Positions 9,391 to 18,397 of a stretch of 64,000 nucleotides of DNA are shown in pieces. The position numbers and the translations under genes were made by a program. The stretch is from Pseudomaricurvus sp965656525 (GTDB lineage Bacteria; Pseudomonadota; Gammaproteobacteria; Pseudomonadales; Cellvibrionaceae), in assembly GCA_965656525.1 (NCBI GenBank), contig CBFHKY010000002.1:124001-188000 (forward strand), written 5' to 3'. A model generated the notes under the pieces. That model searched no databases, was not told the origin of the DNA, and worked only from the letters and a program-made list of their open reading frames with translations. Within the stretch, counting starts at the first letter, position 1. Every line of letters begins with the position of its first letter.

Positions 9391-10164
9391 TCAAAGGCCT
9401 AATCGCTCTGCCAAAGCATCCGCTGGCATAAAACCAGGAATCATAGTGCCATCGGCTAAAATAATCGCAGGCGTTCCATTAACGCCTAACGCTGCGCCCA
9501 AACGAAACTGCTCTGCAACAGGATTGTTTTGACAGTAAGCGACATCCACAGACTCACGGTTTTTCAGTTTTGTTAACGTACCTTGGGGGTCTTCTGAACA
9601 CCACGCCTGAGCAATTTTTTGGTGTGAAGCCGAGCCAATGCCTGCCCGAGGGAATGCCAAATAGCGTACCTCTATACCCAACTCATTCATAGCGGGTACT
9701 TGCTGGTGCAGCTTGCGACAATAGCCGCAATCCACATCGGTAAACACATATACGTAAGCTTTGCGCTTCCCGTTAGCAGGAAACACGATCATATCTTCGA
9801 GCGCTGTTTGCCCCAGCTTCTCTTGGCGAACAGGACGCAGTGCAACTTCTTGTAAATCCACAATACCGTCCGACGTTAAACCATAGATCGTGCCGTCAAT
9901 CACATGCTTGCCATCTGCACTCACATACAACAAGTGGCCTTTTGTCGTTTGTACTTGGTACAACCCAGGCATGGGGCTCGGCTTAACAGGGCCGAACGCA
10001 AGATCTGGCCGTGCCGCCTGCAGTTTTTCAAGAATTACTGACGCCGCATCATCAGAAGGACGACTGTCGGCAGCGTATGCGGAAACACTGAACATGAAAC
10101 CCGACAACAAACAGGCCATTAACCATTTGCGGCCTGTCTGACACTTTAAAACGCGCTGCAACAT
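9391..10164 (-). CDS. dsbC: Thiol:disulfide interchange protein DsbC (periplasmic disulfide isomerase)
   Basis: From the ATG at 10164 this is 257 residues: a signal peptide (WLMACLLSGFMFSVSAYA), an N-terminal dimerisation domain and a thioredoxin-fold catalytic domain. The redox motif CGYC is at about residue 146 (TDVDCGYCRKLHQ). The second structural Cys pair (AWCSEDP...AYCQNNP) and the cis-Pro loop GTPAI are present. The frame is open to 10209, but AAGGAA six bases before 10164 decides the shorter start. DsbC reshuffles wrong disulfides and is kept reduced by DsbD. In Pseudomonas xerD adjoins dsbC; it is absent here. Confidence 0.95.
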   Translation of the reverse strand: MLQRVLKCQTGRKWLMACLLSGFMFSVSAYAADSRPSDDAASVILEKLQAARPDLAFGPVKPSPMPGLYQVQTTKGHLLYVSADGKHVIDGTIYGLTSDGIVDLQEVALRPVRQEKLGQTALEDMIVFPANGKRKAYVYVFTDVDCGYCRKLHQQVPAMNELGIEVRYLAFPRAGIGSASHQKIAQAWCSEDPQGTLTKLKNRESVDVAYCQNNPVAEQFRLGAALGVNGTPAIILADGTMIPGFMPADALAERLGL

Positions 10165-10369
10165 AAAATTCCTTAACCGATCAATCAAACTGGATGAGCA
10201 ATGTATCACAAGGGTATAAAAACTGAGAACATTGGATACCTGAAAATCTCATTGGTTCCCCCTTGACCAGCGATTCATCATATGCGCTCTCAACATAATG
10301 TCGCCTTACTCGACAAGCCACTTTAGCCGATCAGCAATAAAAACGACTCAATGTCACTCTTACGAGCAT

Positions 10370-10400
10370 AAAAAAACCGACGATAAACGTCGGTTTTTTT
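10370..10400 (-). terminator. Bidirectional terminator after rplS
   Basis: AAAAAACCGACG and CGTCGGTTTTTTT form a strong hairpin with a 5-base loop and T-runs on both strands. It sits 28 bp past the rplS stop and ends the rpsP-rimM-trmD-rplS operon. Confidence 0.92.
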
Positions 10401-10427
10401 AGAGTTTTGCCGCCGTAGCAACCAAAC

Positions 10428-10790
10428 TTATCGAGCAGACAGCTTTTCTTTAATACGAGCCGCTCGGCCAGACAATTCGCGCAAGTAGTACAACTTGGCC
10501 TGACGAACATCACCGCGACGCTTAACGCTAACGCTGTCAATCAGAGGGCTGTGTGTCTGGAAAGTACGCTCAACGCCAATACCGTGAGAAATTTTACGCA
10601 CAGTGAAAGCAGAGTTCAGGCCACGGTTACGAATACCGATAACCACACCCTCAAACGCCTGCAGACGCTCACGGGTGCCTTCTTTTACTTTTACCTGAAC
10701 CACAACAGTGTCACCAGGAGCAAACGCTGGCAATTCTTGTTTCAGTTGTTCGTTTTCCAGTTCCTGGATGATTTTGTTTTTGTTGCTCAT
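10428..10790 (-). CDS. rplS: 50S ribosomal protein L19
   Basis: 120 residues from the ATG at 10790 (MSNKNKIIQELENEQ). Six extra in-frame codons upstream (to 10808) contain the ribosome-binding site and are unlikely to be translated. Family motifs are GDTVVVQVKVKEG, FEGVVIGIRNRG and KRRGDVRQAKLYYLR. It is the last gene of the rpsP-rimM-trmD-rplS operon. Confidence 0.98.
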   Translation of the reverse strand: MSNKNKIIQELENEQLKQELPAFAPGDTVVVQVKVKEGTRERLQAFEGVVIGIRNRGLNSAFTVRKISHGIGVERTFQTHSPLIDSVSVKRRGDVRQAKLYYLRELSGRAARIKEKLSAR

Positions 10791-10871
10791 GATTGACTCC
10801 TGAGTCAAAAGTGTAGCTTCACAGCTATCATGAGGAACGATAGTCAGCTTATCTGACCGTAAGTTCCCCGG

Positions 10872-11648
10872 TTAGTCGTCTTGACTGCTGCCCAGCTGCT
10901 TAATAGCCTCATTCAGAAGCTGCTGCTGTTCAGCGGTCAATTCTTTACCTTGCAGCAGATCTGGACGACGCTGCCAAGTTCTGCCTAGCGCCTGCTGTAA
11001 TCGCCAGCGCCGAATTCGATCATGGTTGCCCGATAAAAGCACTTCGGGAACCGCTCGACCTTCATACATTTCTGGCCGAGTGTAGTGAGGGCAATCCAGC
11101 AGACCATCCGTAAAGGAATCTTGTTCCGCTGATTGAGCGTGCCCTAACGCTCCTGGCAGTAATCGTGTGATGCTATCGATCATCACCATGGCAGCTAACT
11201 CGCCACCACTGAGAACATAATCGCCAATGGACCATTCTTCATCCACTTCTAGCTCTATGAGGCGTTCATCGATCCCCTCGTAGCGCCCTGCAATCATGAC
11301 CAGATTATCAGTACCAGAGGCAAACGCTTGCGAAGCCTGCTGATTGAGCTGTCGCCCTTGGGGTGACAAATACACGACCTTACAAGTCCCAAATTCACCG
11401 GCCCATAAACGCGCCTGATGAATCGCTTGCTTTAATGGCTCAACCATCATCAGCATCCCAGGACCACCGCCATAAGGGCGATCATCCACGGTCTGATGAC
11501 GATCTAAAGCGAATTGCCGTGGATTCCACAACTTCAGCTCCAGCAAGCCCTGCCTAACAGCGCGACTGGTAATACCGTAATCACTGACCGAAGCAAACAT
11601 CTCCGGAAACAATGAAACGACAGCAATACGTTTGGCAATATCAGGCAC
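10872..11648 (-). CDS. trmD: tRNA (guanine37-N1)-methyltransferase TrmD
   Basis: 258 residues. DDRPYGGGPGMLMM and the SAM-knot region (VYLSPQGR, GRYEGIDERL, IGDYVLSGGELAAM) are the TrmD signatures. It methylates G37 of tRNAs reading CUN, CCN and CGG, preventing +1 frameshifts. It lies between rimM (18 bp upstream) and rplS in the conserved operon. Confidence 0.98.
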   Translation of the reverse strand: MPDIAKRIAVVSLFPEMFASVSDYGITSRAVRQGLLELKLWNPRQFALDRHQTVDDRPYGGGPGMLMMVEPLKQAIHQARLWAGEFGTCKVVYLSPQGRQLNQQASQAFASGTDNLVMIAGRYEGIDERLIELEVDEEWSIGDYVLSGGELAAMVMIDSITRLLPGALGHAQSAEQDSFTDGLLDCPHYTRPEMYEGRAVPEVLLSGNHDRIRRWRLQQALGRTWQRRPDLLQGKELTAEQQQLLNEAIKQLGSSQDD

Positions 11649-11666
11649 TTTGTAATCAGAACCCGC

Positions 11667-12224
11667 CTAAAAGGCCGGATCCCACTCCACGACGATAATG
11701 TCGTGTTCCAAGTCCACCTGCCTTACGAACACATCCGGTACGTAAGGGATCAGTCGTTCACTCTGATCCAAGCTTTCCGCATCGCCCTGCACCACCAACA
11801 CATCGTTGGCACCCGTTTCCAGCAAGCGCTGCACCGTACCTAAACGCTGCGACCCGCCTTCAAACTCAGTGATAACGGCTAAACCTATAAGCTGGTGCCA
11901 GTAATACTCACCAACATCCAGTTCAGGCATTTGAGCGCGCTCTACAGCAATAACCACAGAGGTCAGGGTTTGAGCCTGATCGCGATCATCCACACCATCG
12001 ATGTGAGCAACCCAGCCTTTACCGTGGGCCTTGTATTCAAGCACTTCAACAGCTTTAACACCGTGCTTGGTCTTTAACCACCAAGGCTTGTAACCAAAGA
12101 GGCTTTCTTCCGGCTCAGTGCCTGACTGAATTTTCAACCAGCCATTCACGCCATAAACCGTAGAGATTCGGCCCACGTCCACCAAATTGGATGTCTTTTT
12201 CGTGCTTTTATCCATTTGGCTCAT
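11667..12224 (-). CDS. rimM: Ribosome maturation factor RimM
   Basis: 185 residues. The N-terminal RimM barrel begins VDVGRISTVYGVNGWLKIQS. A C-terminal PRC-barrel (YYWHQLIGLAVI...GANDVLVVQG...LIPYVPDVFV) follows. It binds S19 and assists 30S head maturation. It occupies its standard place between rpsP and trmD. Confidence 0.97.
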   Translation of the reverse strand: MSQMDKSTKKTSNLVDVGRISTVYGVNGWLKIQSGTEPEESLFGYKPWWLKTKHGVKAVEVLEYKAHGKGWVAHIDGVDDRDQAQTLTSVVIAVERAQMPELDVGEYYWHQLIGLAVITEFEGGSQRLGTVQRLLETGANDVLVVQGDAESLDQSERLIPYVPDVFVRQVDLEHDIIVVEWDPAF

Positions 12225-12258
12225 GAGCTTATCGCTGCCTCGGTATAAACGGCTTTAA

Positions 12259-12501
12259 TTAGGCCGCCTTGTCTTTCAACAACTTGGCTACGCGATCAGA
12301 TACAGTTGCACCTTGACCGATCCAGAAGTTGATGCGCTCTTCATCAAGACGCAGCTCTTCTTCCTGACCGCGGGCGATCGGGTTGAAAAAACCAACGCGT
12401 TCGATGTAACGGCCGTTACGTGAGCTGCGGCTGTCGGTTACGTTTACGTGGTAAAAAGGGCGTTTTTTAGAACCGCCACGAGAGAGACGAATGGTTACCA
12501 T
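12259..12501 (-). CDS. rpsP: 30S ribosomal protein S16
   Basis: 80 residues beginning MVTIRLSRGGSKKRPFYHV, the canonical S16 N-terminus. GRYIERVGFFNP and the ATVSDRVAKLL end also match. It is the first gene of the four-gene operon. A TAAAAT with a GC-rich discriminator lies on the minus strand near 12612-12625, but its -35 is poor. Confidence 0.98.
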   Translation of the reverse strand: MVTIRLSRGGSKKRPFYHVNVTDSRSSRNGRYIERVGFFNPIARGQEEELRLDEERINFWIGQGATVSDRVAKLLKDKAA

Positions 12502-12687
12502 CTAAGTCTGCTTCCTATTAATCAAGTTTCGCTCAAGCCAATGGGCAAGGCACAATCAAAAAATCTGTTTCACACGAGTTTCTGCTTTAAATGCACAGAG
12601 CTCGCGAAAGGCGCGGTATTTTAGGGGAAAAAATCAGGAAAGTACATAGGCAGGCACATTATGCCTGAAGAACAACACAAGAAAGAT

Positions 12688-12718
12688 CGCCCTTATGATC
12701 CTTCGATCCACAAGGGCG
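12688..12718 (-). terminator. Nested hairpin after ffh, possible terminator
   Basis: An outer 7-bp stem CGCCCTT/AAGGGCG encloses an inner GATC/GATC stem. On the minus strand it is followed by ATCTTTCTTG, a weak T-tract. It lies 23 bp past the ffh stop and may attenuate read-through into rpsP. Confidence 0.45.
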
Positions 12719-12740
12719 GCCGTAAGCTATTGATATGACA

Positions 12741-14132
12741 CTATTTAAAACCGGGGGGTAAGCCGCCGCCAGGAGGCATTCCGCCACCGCCGCCCATCAT
12801 TCCACCCATGCCACGCATCATTTTTGCCATGCCATCGCCCTTCATCTTCTTCATCATTTTTGCCATTTGCTTGTGTTGCTTTAACAAACGGTTTAAATCT
12901 TGAATTTGCGTGCCAGACCCCTGTGTAATGCGACGCTTGCGGGAGCCATTCAGTAAATCGGGGTTGGAGCGTTCCGCTTTCGTCATTGAGTCAATAATGA
13001 CAGACATGACCTTGAACTGTTTGGTCATATCGTTTTTCTCGGCCATTTGGGCCACATTACCCATGCCAGGCAGCTTTTCTAACATGGAAGTCATACCGCC
13101 CATGCTCTGCATTTGCTGCAACTGGTCGCGCAAATCCTCTAGGTCAAACTTTTTACCTTTGGCGACTTTATTCACCAACTTTTCAGCTTTGACCTTATCA
13201 ATATTGCGCTCGGCTTCTTCGATCAGCGACATAACGTCGCCCATGCCCAAGATGCGTGAGGCGATACGATCCGGGTGGAACGGCTCTAGCGCATCAACCT
13301 TTTCCCCCATGCCTAAGAACTTGATCGGCTTACCCGTCACATGGCGCACAGACAGTGCGGCACCACCACGGGCATCACCATCGGCTTTTGTCAAAATAAC
13401 ACCGGTCAAGGCAAGCGCTTCGTTAAAAGCCTTAGCCGTATTTACGGCATCTTGACCGATCATGGCATCGATCACGAACAGCGTTTCAATCGGTGTTATG
13501 GCGGCGTGTAGCGCTTTGATTTCACCCATTAAGGCTTCATCAACATGTAAGCGACCTGCGGTATCTACAATAACCACGTCGGCAAAACTTTTACGCCCAT
13601 GAGTAATGGCGTTTTGTGCAATGTCTACTGGGTTTTGGTCTGGGCTGGAGGGGAAGAAATCCACGCCAACTTCTTGAGCCAAAGTTTCCAACTGCTTAAT
13701 TGCCGCGGGGCGGTATACATCTGCCGACACCACCAGTACTTTTTTCTTCTCGCGCTCTCTCAGGTATTTCGCCAGCTTAGCAACGGTGGTTGTTTTACCA
13801 GCCCCCTGCAGGCCAGCCATCATCACAACCGCAGGCGGCGTGGTTGCAAGATTCAAGTTTTCATTCGCATCCCCCATCATAGAGACCAGCTCGCTCTCTA
13901 CAATTTTAAGGAACTGCTGCCCAGGGTTGAGCGCGCGAGACACTTCTTGCCCTAGCGCACGCTTTCGCACACCCTCAATAAAGACCTTTACCACTGGCAA
14001 CGCCACATCGGCTTCCAGCAGTGCTTTACGCACTTCGCGTAACGTATCTTGTACATTCGTATCGGTTAGCTTGGCTTTGCCAGTCACTTTTTTCAGTGTT
14101 CTGGAGAGGCGATCCTGAAGATTCTCAAACAT
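12741..14132 (-). CDS. ffh: Signal recognition particle protein Ffh
   Basis: 463 residues with N, G and M domains. G1 is GLQGAGKTTTVAKLA, G3 DTAGRLHVDEAL and G4 TKADGDARGG. The C-terminal M domain is rich in Met and Gly (KMMKKMKGDGMAKMMRGMGG). With 4.5S RNA it targets inner-membrane proteins to FtsY and SecYEG. Its place beside rpsP on one side and ypjD/corB on the other is conserved in gammaproteobacteria. Confidence 0.98.
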   Translation of the reverse strand: MFENLQDRLSRTLKKVTGKAKLTDTNVQDTLREVRKALLEADVALPVVKVFIEGVRKRALGQEVSRALNPGQQFLKIVESELVSMMGDANENLNLATTPPAVVMMAGLQGAGKTTTVAKLAKYLREREKKKVLVVSADVYRPAAIKQLETLAQEVGVDFFPSSPDQNPVDIAQNAITHGRKSFADVVIVDTAGRLHVDEALMGEIKALHAAITPIETLFVIDAMIGQDAVNTAKAFNEALALTGVILTKADGDARGGAALSVRHVTGKPIKFLGMGEKVDALEPFHPDRIASRILGMGDVMSLIEEAERNIDKVKAEKLVNKVAKGKKFDLEDLRDQLQQMQSMGGMTSMLEKLPGMGNVAQMAEKNDMTKQFKVMSVIIDSMTKAERSNPDLLNGSRKRRITQGSGTQIQDLNRLLKQHKQMAKMMKKMKGDGMAKMMRGMGGMMGGGGGMPPGGGLPPGFK

Positions 14133-14353
14133 GGTAAATAGGTAGCCGTCAGTTGAGCCTATGGAGAGGCTGGAGAATTTAAGAATTGATTATAGCGAAT
14201 TTTGGCCGTCGGTCTCCAATCCCTTTTCCCAATCGACTGAAATTCCATGTTACGGCAAAGTTTTCTATCGGCGCTCTCTTTCTGAGACCTCTATTCTTTC
14301 GTCGCCCCCTATGACACACTTGATCCATTATCAAACCTTTACGTTATTGTGTT

Positions 14354-15166
14354 ATGTCTCTGTCAACCACGTCTCTCATTCTGAACAGTATTGCCATCCT
14401 GTTGTACCTGGGTGGCACAGCCTATCTGATTGCATGCCTCCGTCAGAAACAAGCGAGCAGCCCGACAAAGGTGCGTCTTTTGGTATGTGCCGCACTGGTA
14501 TTTCAGGCTATTGGCAGCTATCACATGCTAATACTGCCAGAAGGCTTAAATTTCGGTTTCTTTAAGGTGGGGTCTTTCATTTTTTGGATAATGAACAGTA
14601 TTGTGTTGCTAAGCAGCTTAAAAAAGCCTCTACACAGTTTGTTTATTTTTCTTTTCCCGCTTTCTGCCCTCGCCCTGCTTACTGCCATCGGCAGCGGAGC
14701 AACCACTGAAATAACACAGGTCAGCAAAAGCATTATTGCTCATATCTTACTGTCGGTGTTTGCTTACAGCCTTCTGATTATTGCCACTTTGCAAGCTTTA
14801 TTGCTGGCCTATCAAGACCACCAGCTGAAACACAAACACCCCACAGGTTTGGTTCGACTACTGCCACCCTTGCAGACCATGGAAGCCCTATTTTTTGAAA
14901 TTTTAGCCGCTGGTGAGCTGTTGCTCACGCTCGCTATCATTACGGGTTTTCTTTTCCTAGAGAACATGTTTTCGCAGCATCTCGTCCATAAAACCATTTT
15001 ATCCATTATTGCCTGGGTAATTTATGCCATTTTGCTGTTCGGTCACTGGCGTCAAGGGTGGCGCGGCTACGCGGCCATTCGATGGGCATTGGGTGGATTT
15101 TCAGTCTTGATGCTGGCGTACTTTGGTAGCAAATTTGTACTCGAAATACTGCTCTCCAACACCTGA
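14354..15166 (+). CDS. ypjD: Inner-membrane protein YpjD, cytochrome c assembly (CcsA)-like
   Basis: 270 residues, about eight membrane segments. The C-terminal part contains the CcsA/HemX-like pattern (LLPPLQTMEALFFEILAAGE, then HLVHKTILSIIAWVIYAILL). Divergent from ffh and followed by a CNNM protein, as in Escherichia coli and Pseudomonas. Its function is unclear; it is often linked genetically to the CorB/CorC-like protein next to it. No strong ribosome-binding site precedes the ATG. Confidence 0.88.
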   Translation: MSLSTTSLILNSIAILLYLGGTAYLIACLRQKQASSPTKVRLLVCAALVFQAIGSYHMLILPEGLNFGFFKVGSFIFWIMNSIVLLSSLKKPLHSLFIFLFPLSALALLTAIGSGATTEITQVSKSIIAHILLSVFAYSLLIIATLQALLLAYQDHQLKHKHPTGLVRLLPPLQTMEALFFEILAAGELLLTLAIITGFLFLENMFSQHLVHKTILSIIAWVIYAILLFGHWRQGWRGYAAIRWALGGFSVLMLAYFGSKFVLEILLSNT

Positions 15167-15263
15167 GCCGCTCTCGCGGTTAAGCCAAGCCTCGAAACGG
15201 TTGCACCCTGATGATTTCTGAGTGAAGATACCGTTTTCGTGAACGACACAGGCTACAACTTCC

Positions 15264-16541
15264 TTGAATGACATTCCTTTAGGCCTATTATTTGGAATAT
15301 TGGCCTGTTTAATTGTGCTGTCTGGTTTTTTCTCCAGTTCAGAAACCAGCATGATGTCCCTAAACCGCTATCGCCTTAAGCATTTGGTGAAAAAGAATCA
15401 CCGAGGGGCTGTGCGTGCCGCCAGCTTATTAGAACGCCCTGATCGTTTGATTGGCGTCATTCTGATCGGCAATAATTTGGTCAATAATTTCGCAGCGGCT
15501 ATCGCTACCGTCATTGCTATTCGCTTGTACGGTGATGGCGCTATTGCGGCCGCCAGTATTCTGCTGACTTTAGCGGTATTAATCTTTTCTGAAGTAACGC
15601 CAAAAACTATAGCCGCCCTGCACCCAGAAAAGATCGCGTTTCCGGCGAGTTTTATTCTCAAGCCATTACTTTGGGTGCTGTACCCTGCCGTATGGCTGGT
15701 TAATAGTATCTCTAATGGCTTGGCACGCTTGTTTGGAGTAGACCCCTCTGCCACCAGCAACAGCGAACACCTTCACCCCGATGAGCTTCGTACAGCTGTG
15801 GATGAACATGGTGATTTAATTCCCGACCAACACCAAGGTATTTTGCTGAATGTTCTAGATTTAGAAAAGGCCACTGTCGAAGACATTATGATCCCTCGAA
15901 ACGATGTTTGTGGGATCGATCTGGAAGATGACATCCCCACAATTTTGAAGCGCATTCGATCCTCAGAGTATACCCGCTTACCCGTCTATGAAGGGGATAT
16001 CAATAAAGTGGTGGGTATTCTGCATCTGCGCAACGCCGCACGCTTTATTCACGGTGATAACGAATCTGTCACTCATGAAGCCATTCGTCGCTTTACTCGC
16101 GAACCCTACTTCATCCCAGAAGGTACCCCTCTGCACACCCAGCTGATGAACTTTCAGCAGCAAAAACGCCGTATGGCCATCGTAGTTGATGAGTATGGTG
16201 ACATCCAAGGTATTGTCACCATGGAAGACCTGCTTGAAGAAATTGTCGGCGATTTCACAACTAATTTAGCTGAAGAAGAAAACCCAGAGATTTCTGCATT
16301 AGACAACGGCTGGCATTCTGTGGAAGGCGGCACATCAATACGTGACATCAACCGGCACTTAGGCTGGGCACTGCCGACCGAAGGGCCAAAAACACTGAAT
16401 GGATTGATGGTTGAGAAGTTAGAAAACATTCCCTCTGGTCACGTAGGAATGCGAGTGGGCAATTACTTATTAGAAACCGTCACACTGACCGACAAGATGA
16501 TTGAAATGGCTAAGGTAAGAGCCTTACACATTCAAGACTAA
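15264..16541 (+). CDS. corB: CNNM/CorB-type transporter with CBS domains (YfjD)
   Basis: 425 residues. The N-terminal DUF21/CNNM domain has four membrane segments (SGFFSSSETSMMSLNRYRLK; GNNLVNNFAAAIATVIA; FSEVTPKTIAA). A CBS pair near residues 210-335 (VEDIMIPRNDVCGID; RMAIVVDEYGDIQGIVTMED) and a CorC_HlyC domain follow. The frame begins with TTG at 15264. The family carries out Mg2+ (or Co2+) efflux and resistance. It follows ypjD by about 100 bp. Confidence 0.92.
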   Translation: MNDIPLGLLFGILACLIVLSGFFSSSETSMMSLNRYRLKHLVKKNHRGAVRAASLLERPDRLIGVILIGNNLVNNFAAAIATVIAIRLYGDGAIAAASILLTLAVLIFSEVTPKTIAALHPEKIAFPASFILKPLLWVLYPAVWLVNSISNGLARLFGVDPSATSNSEHLHPDELRTAVDEHGDLIPDQHQGILLNVLDLEKATVEDIMIPRNDVCGIDLEDDIPTILKRIRSSEYTRLPVYEGDINKVVGILHLRNAARFIHGDNESVTHEAIRRFTREPYFIPEGTPLHTQLMNFQQQKRRMAIVVDEYGDIQGIVTMEDLLEEIVGDFTTNLAEEENPEISALDNGWHSVEGGTSIRDINRHLGWALPTEGPKTLNGLMVEKLENIPSGHVGMRVGNYLLETVTLTDKMIEMAKVRALHIQD

Positions 16542-16666
16542 ATTCAACTGACAACGGCTTTTCGGCGAGCTAGAAAGAGGTGGTACACTTACGACATAAG
16601 CGCGCCCCACTACTCCAGTGAAAGGCACGCCTGTTCCACCCTATTGAAAGGCTAAGCGAGAAGAGC

Positions 16667-17458
16667 TTATCGCCCTTTGAATTCTGGCTTACGCTTCTCA
16701 GTGAAAGCTGAGCCACCCTCGCGAAAATCTTCACTCAAAAAAGTAATATTCTGCACTTGGGCTTCGCGCTCCATAATTTGATCAAGGGTCGCGGTCTGTG
16801 ACTCTTGAATGATCTTTTTCGACAAAGACAAAGTCAGCGGTGCTTTTTCTGCCAATTCCTGCGCCCAAGCCTTAGCGTTTTCCAACAACTCTTGTGCAGG
16901 CACGACACGATTGACCAACCCCCAGCGCTCGCAATCAACGGCTGGCAGACGCTGCGAAAAAGCGATCATTTCGTACGCTTTTTTCGAACCCATTGCTGAC
17001 TGTAGAAACTTATGGGTGCCGCCATCAGGAATTAAGCTGATTGCCCCAAAAGCCGAATACAGAAACGCGTTCTCCGCCATAACACTCAAGTCACAAGCCA
17101 TAGCGATAGCACCACCAATACCGGCCGCCGCGCCCTGCACGACACTGATGACCGGCTTAGTGTTTTTGGTGATGGATTGCAAAATAGGGTTGTACTCACG
17201 ATGAATCAAACGTGTCACGAAGCCGTTTTCTTCACTGGGTGGCAACATTTCCTGTAAGTCTGCTCCAGCGCAAAAGCCCTTTCCATTCCCAGCCAGCATA
17301 ATCACACGCACATTGGTATCGACATCGGCCTGCTGCATGGCTTCTACCAATTCACGGCGCAACGTTTTATTGAGGGAATTTAACGACTCCGGACGATTGA
17401 GCGTAATGATCGCAACGGCGCCATCGAGCTCATAAGTTAGTGCTTCAAAGTTACTCAT
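16667..17458 (-). CDS. Crotonase-fold enoyl-CoA hydratase/isomerase family protein
   Basis: 263 residues from the ATG at 17458, chosen because GAAGGTAG lies about ten bases upstream. The open frame to 17593 would run through a terminator. The oxyanion-hole signature is present (GNGKGFCAGADLQEM; GAAAGIGGAIAMACDL). By alignment in my head both canonical hydratase glutamates are replaced: Ala in GGAIAMACD, and a non-acidic residue in the FGAISLIPD stretch. The Asp of LIPDGGT is where PaaG-type isomerases carry their acid, so an isomerase or another crotonase activity is more likely than hydration. It lies downstream of the acyl-CoA cluster, after a terminator. Confidence 0.85.
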   Translation of the reverse strand: MSNFEALTYELDGAVAIITLNRPESLNSLNKTLRRELVEAMQQADVDTNVRVIMLAGNGKGFCAGADLQEMLPPSEENGFVTRLIHREYNPILQSITKNTKPVISVVQGAAAGIGGAIAMACDLSVMAENAFLYSAFGAISLIPDGGTHKFLQSAMGSKKAYEMIAFSQRLPAVDCERWGLVNRVVPAQELLENAKAWAQELAEKAPLTLSLSKKIIQESQTATLDQIMEREAQVQNITFLSEDFREGGSAFTEKRKPEFKGR

Positions 17459-17509
17459 AGTATTTTCTACCTTCTGTAAGGGGCGACATTGCAGCATACT
17501 GCAAACAGA

Positions 17510-17539
17510 AAAAAGGCCCGCTCGCATGCAGGCCTTTTT
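17510..17539 (-). terminator. Rho-independent terminator after the SDR gene
   Basis: AAAAAGGCC and GGCCTTTTT form a 9-bp stem with a 12-base loop and T-run. It lies 26 bp past the SDR stop and separates the three-gene acyl-CoA operon from the crotonase gene. Confidence 0.85.
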
Positions 17540-17564
17540 CGCATTCAAAACACAATCAGAAAAC

Positions 17565-18335
17565 TTACTTAGGCTGCATACGGATTGCCGCATCCAAACG
17601 AACAGTTTCGCCGTTCATGTAGTCGTTTTCTACCATATGCAGAGACAGCTTGGCGATTTCTTCTGTTTTACCTAAACGGCGTGGGAACACAGTCGAAGCC
17701 TCTAGAGCTTTGTAGTAAGTCTCTTCGATGGTGTCGAAGAGCGGGGTATGAATCAAACCAGGAGCGATCGTGTTTACACGGATACCGTAAGGTTCCAACT
17801 CGCGCGCCATTGGCAGGCACATACCCACGATTGCACCCTTGGTCGCCGAATAGGCCACTTGACCCACCTGACCTTCAAAAGCCGCAACCGATGCGGTATT
17901 GATGATCACGCCACGGCAACCGTCGTCGTTTACTGGCTCATTTTTAGCCATCTGCTCAGCCGCCAAACGCGCCACATTGAAGGTACCCACTTGGTTGATC
18001 ATCACAATTTTCATGTACAGGTCGATTGGATGTGGGCCTTTTTTACCGAAGGTTTTGCAAGCGGGGCCAATACCCGCGTAGTTGTTTACGATGTGCAAAG
18101 CACCAAACTTGTCCATCACGCCATTGATCGCCGCCTGAACAGACTCTTCACTGGATACATCCACATTGAAGTAAGCAACGTTGTCGCCCAAGCCTTCGGC
18201 AACCTGTGTGCCCAGCTCTTCGTTCATATCGAAGATAGCTACATTCGCACCTTTCGATGCATAAAGCTCTACCGTAGCACGGCCAAGACCAGAAGCACCG
18301 CCTGTCACAACCGCTGTTTTACCTTGAATATCCAT
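17565..18335 (-). CDS. Short-chain dehydrogenase, 3-hydroxyacyl-CoA dehydrogenase type 2-like
   Basis: 256-residue classical SDR. The cofactor motif TGGASGLG is at 11-18, and the catalytic Ser149, Tyr162 and Lys166 are present (INTASV; AYSATKG). The cofactor-stabilising NNAG position reads NNYAG. FDMNEE after beta-2 has the Asp that favours NAD. Similarity in layout to HSD17B10-like enzymes, and the position 62 bp after a FadB-like gene, point to oxidation of 3-hydroxyacyl-CoAs, possibly branched ones. Confidence 0.85.
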   Translation of the reverse strand: MDIQGKTAVVTGGASGLGRATVELYASKGANVAIFDMNEELGTQVAEGLGDNVAYFNVDVSSEESVQAAINGVMDKFGALHIVNNYAGIGPACKTFGKKGPHPIDLYMKIVMINQVGTFNVARLAAEQMAKNEPVNDDGCRGVIINTASVAAFEGQVGQVAYSATKGAIVGMCLPMARELEPYGIRVNTIAPGLIHTPLFDTIEETYYKALEASTVFPRRLGKTEEIAKLSLHMVENDYMNGETVRLDAAIRMQPK

Positions 18336-18397
18336 ACTGTTCTCCTATGTTCATTCGCCTGATTAGGCATTTTAAAAAAGTGTATCAATCAACAGAA

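Noticed and set aside
17459..17593. N-terminal extension of the crotonase
   Set aside because: The extra 45 codons run across a strong terminator hairpin and the end of the SDR gene; a ribosome-binding site marks the start at 17458.
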